Below, piece after piece: positions 23,114 to 23,676 of a stretch of 23,676 bases of DNA. This DNA is from CAXQRU01 sp964226685. Its GTDB lineage: Bacteria > Pseudomonadota > Gammaproteobacteria > Pseudomonadales > Cellvibrionaceae. The translations under genes were made by a program, and so were the position numbers. The stretch covers positions 1-23,676 of the forward strand of contig CAXQRU010000184.1 of the NCBI GenBank assembly GCA_964226685.1, written 5' to 3'. The notes under the pieces are model-generated. The model was given only the letters and a program-made list of their open reading frames with translations. It did not search any database and was not told where the DNA came from. Numbering within the stretch: the stretch's first letter is position 1; each line of letters starts with the position of its first letter.

Positions 23114-23514
23114 GTGACTATCATTATCTCCTTACCCCATTTATGGCTTGGTTGTGCGCTGGCATCACCAAGTTCTTGGTCAATTCTATTAAAGCCAAAC
23201 AACTCGCTTTTGGCTTGATTGGTTATGGCGGCCTACCCAGTAATCACAGCGCTATTGTCAGCAGCATGGCGGCTTTGATTGCGTTTAAAGAAGGCTTAAA
23301 TCATCCCGCTTTTGGGGTTGCCCTCACCCTGGCCTTTATTGTTATGCTAGATGCCAATAGTCTTCGACGACAAGTGGGCAAACATGCACAAGCCATCAAT
23401 AAAATATCTCAAGAATTTGTCCTAAGAGAGAGAATGGGACATAGCAAAGTCGAGATACTTGCCGGAATCGCTACCGGTGTGATTGTGGCTTTTGCTATAT
23501 ACTCAATTGGTTGA
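23110..23514 (+). CDS. Divergent PAP2 family (DUF212) membrane protein
   Basis: 134 residues from the ATG at 23110, overlapping the UbiA-family stop (ATGA); an upstream frame extension to 23047 lies inside that gene and is not needed. Signatures of the divergent PAP2/DUF212 family: GGLPSNHSA (40-48, like the PAP2 PSxH motif), LDANSLRRQVGKHAQAIN (80-97) and RMGHSKVEILAG (108-119). PAP2 relatives remove phosphate from lipid-linked substrates. Coupling to the phosphoribosyltransferase makes it a candidate for the polyprenyl-phosphoryl-5-phosphoribose phosphatase step, done by a standard PAP2 protein (Rv3807c) in mycobacteria. That role is inference. Confidence 0.85.
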   Translation: MSDYHYLLTPFMAWLCAGITKFLVNSIKAKQLAFGLIGYGGLPSNHSAIVSSMAALIAFKEGLNHPAFGVALTLAFIVMLDANSLRRQVGKHAQAINKISQEFVLRERMGHSKVEILAGIATGVIVAFAIYSIG

Positions 23515-23631
23515 TCCCCCTTAAAAACTTCTACTCATTTTTGCAATTTCAATCAAAAATGCCACCGACGCTTGATGTCACCAAAATAAACAGCTAAAAT
23601 TCGCGCCGGATGTCATTTATAAATATATATT

Positions 23632-23676
23632 AGATCGGAAGAGCACACGTCTGAACTCCAGTCACGATCGTTAATC
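23632..23676. other. Illumina adapter and index (right contig end)
   Basis: AGATCGGAAGAGCACACGTC begins the TruSeq P7-side adapter (34 nt, 23632-23665). It is followed by an 8-nt index GATCGTTA (23666-23673) and ATC, the first bases of the P7 tail. Read-through of library adapter, not genome. The AT-rich 117 bp before it (23515-23631) shows no gene. Confidence 0.98.

Noticed and set aside
1..23676. 22-bp terminal inverted repeats, as on a linear element or transposon
   Set aside because: They are Illumina adapter sequence, not genomic.

Overview
This is a 23.7 kb contig whose two ends are untrimmed Illumina adapter (1-22 and 23632-23676), so only about 23..23631 is biological and the first gene is cut by the assembly. 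Gene content points to a Gammaproteobacterium, probably marine or aquatic and of moderate GC: a ubiE-ubiJ-ubiB-hisE-tatABC block close to the Pseudomonas order, E. coli-like Tat and Ubi proteins, Sec and lipoprotein signals, and a Fur box. No taxonomic search was possible.

Layout. (1) 23..2072, minus strand: a compact signalling operon. It encodes an exported DUF1805 (YunC-like) protein, a membrane-anchored YheO-like PAS protein, a second DUF1805 protein without a signal peptide, and a NarX-type HisKA_3 histidine kinase truncated by the contig end. (2) 2313..9582, plus strand: ubiE-ubiJ-ubiB (ubiquinone synthesis), hisE (histidine), tatA-tatB-tatC (Tat export) and a DUF2868 / DUF3482-GTPase pair, with junctions that mostly overlap or nearly touch. 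(3) 9779..10786: a secreted protein of unknown function, then an intergenic region with two related palindromes. (4) 11051..14771, minus strand: an iron operon behind a perfect 7-1-7 Fur box, made of an LbtU-like porin, an imelysin and a di-haem DUF1111 oxidoreductase. The reading frame of the last is broken by a 70 bp duplication/insertion. (5) 14926..16508: a divergent lipoprotein, a small membrane protein and an FN3 lipoprotein. (6) 16712..23514: a glycan locus. Its minus-strand arm is GtrA, DprE1-like oxidase, DprE2-like reductase, O-antigen-ligase/Wzy-like protein and GT-C glycosyltransferase. Its plus-strand arm is a UbiA-family phosphoribosyltransferase and a divergent-PAP2 protein. The two arms are driven by predicted divergent promoters with overlapping -35 elements.

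How the genes work together. Region 6 contains a candidate for every step of the mycobacterial polyprenyl-phosphoryl-D-arabinofuranose donor pathway (phosphoribosyl transfer, dephosphorylation, 2'-epimerisation by DprE1/DprE2, possible flipping by GtrA, use by a GT-C enzyme), so it probably arabinosylates a surface glycan or protein. Region 1 is the least familiar system: two near-identical DUF1805 proteins predicted on opposite sides of the inner membrane, with an apparently periplasmic YheO-type PAS protein and a histidine kinase. Region 4 is a non-TonB iron-acquisition module whose last gene is either decaying or mis-assembled.
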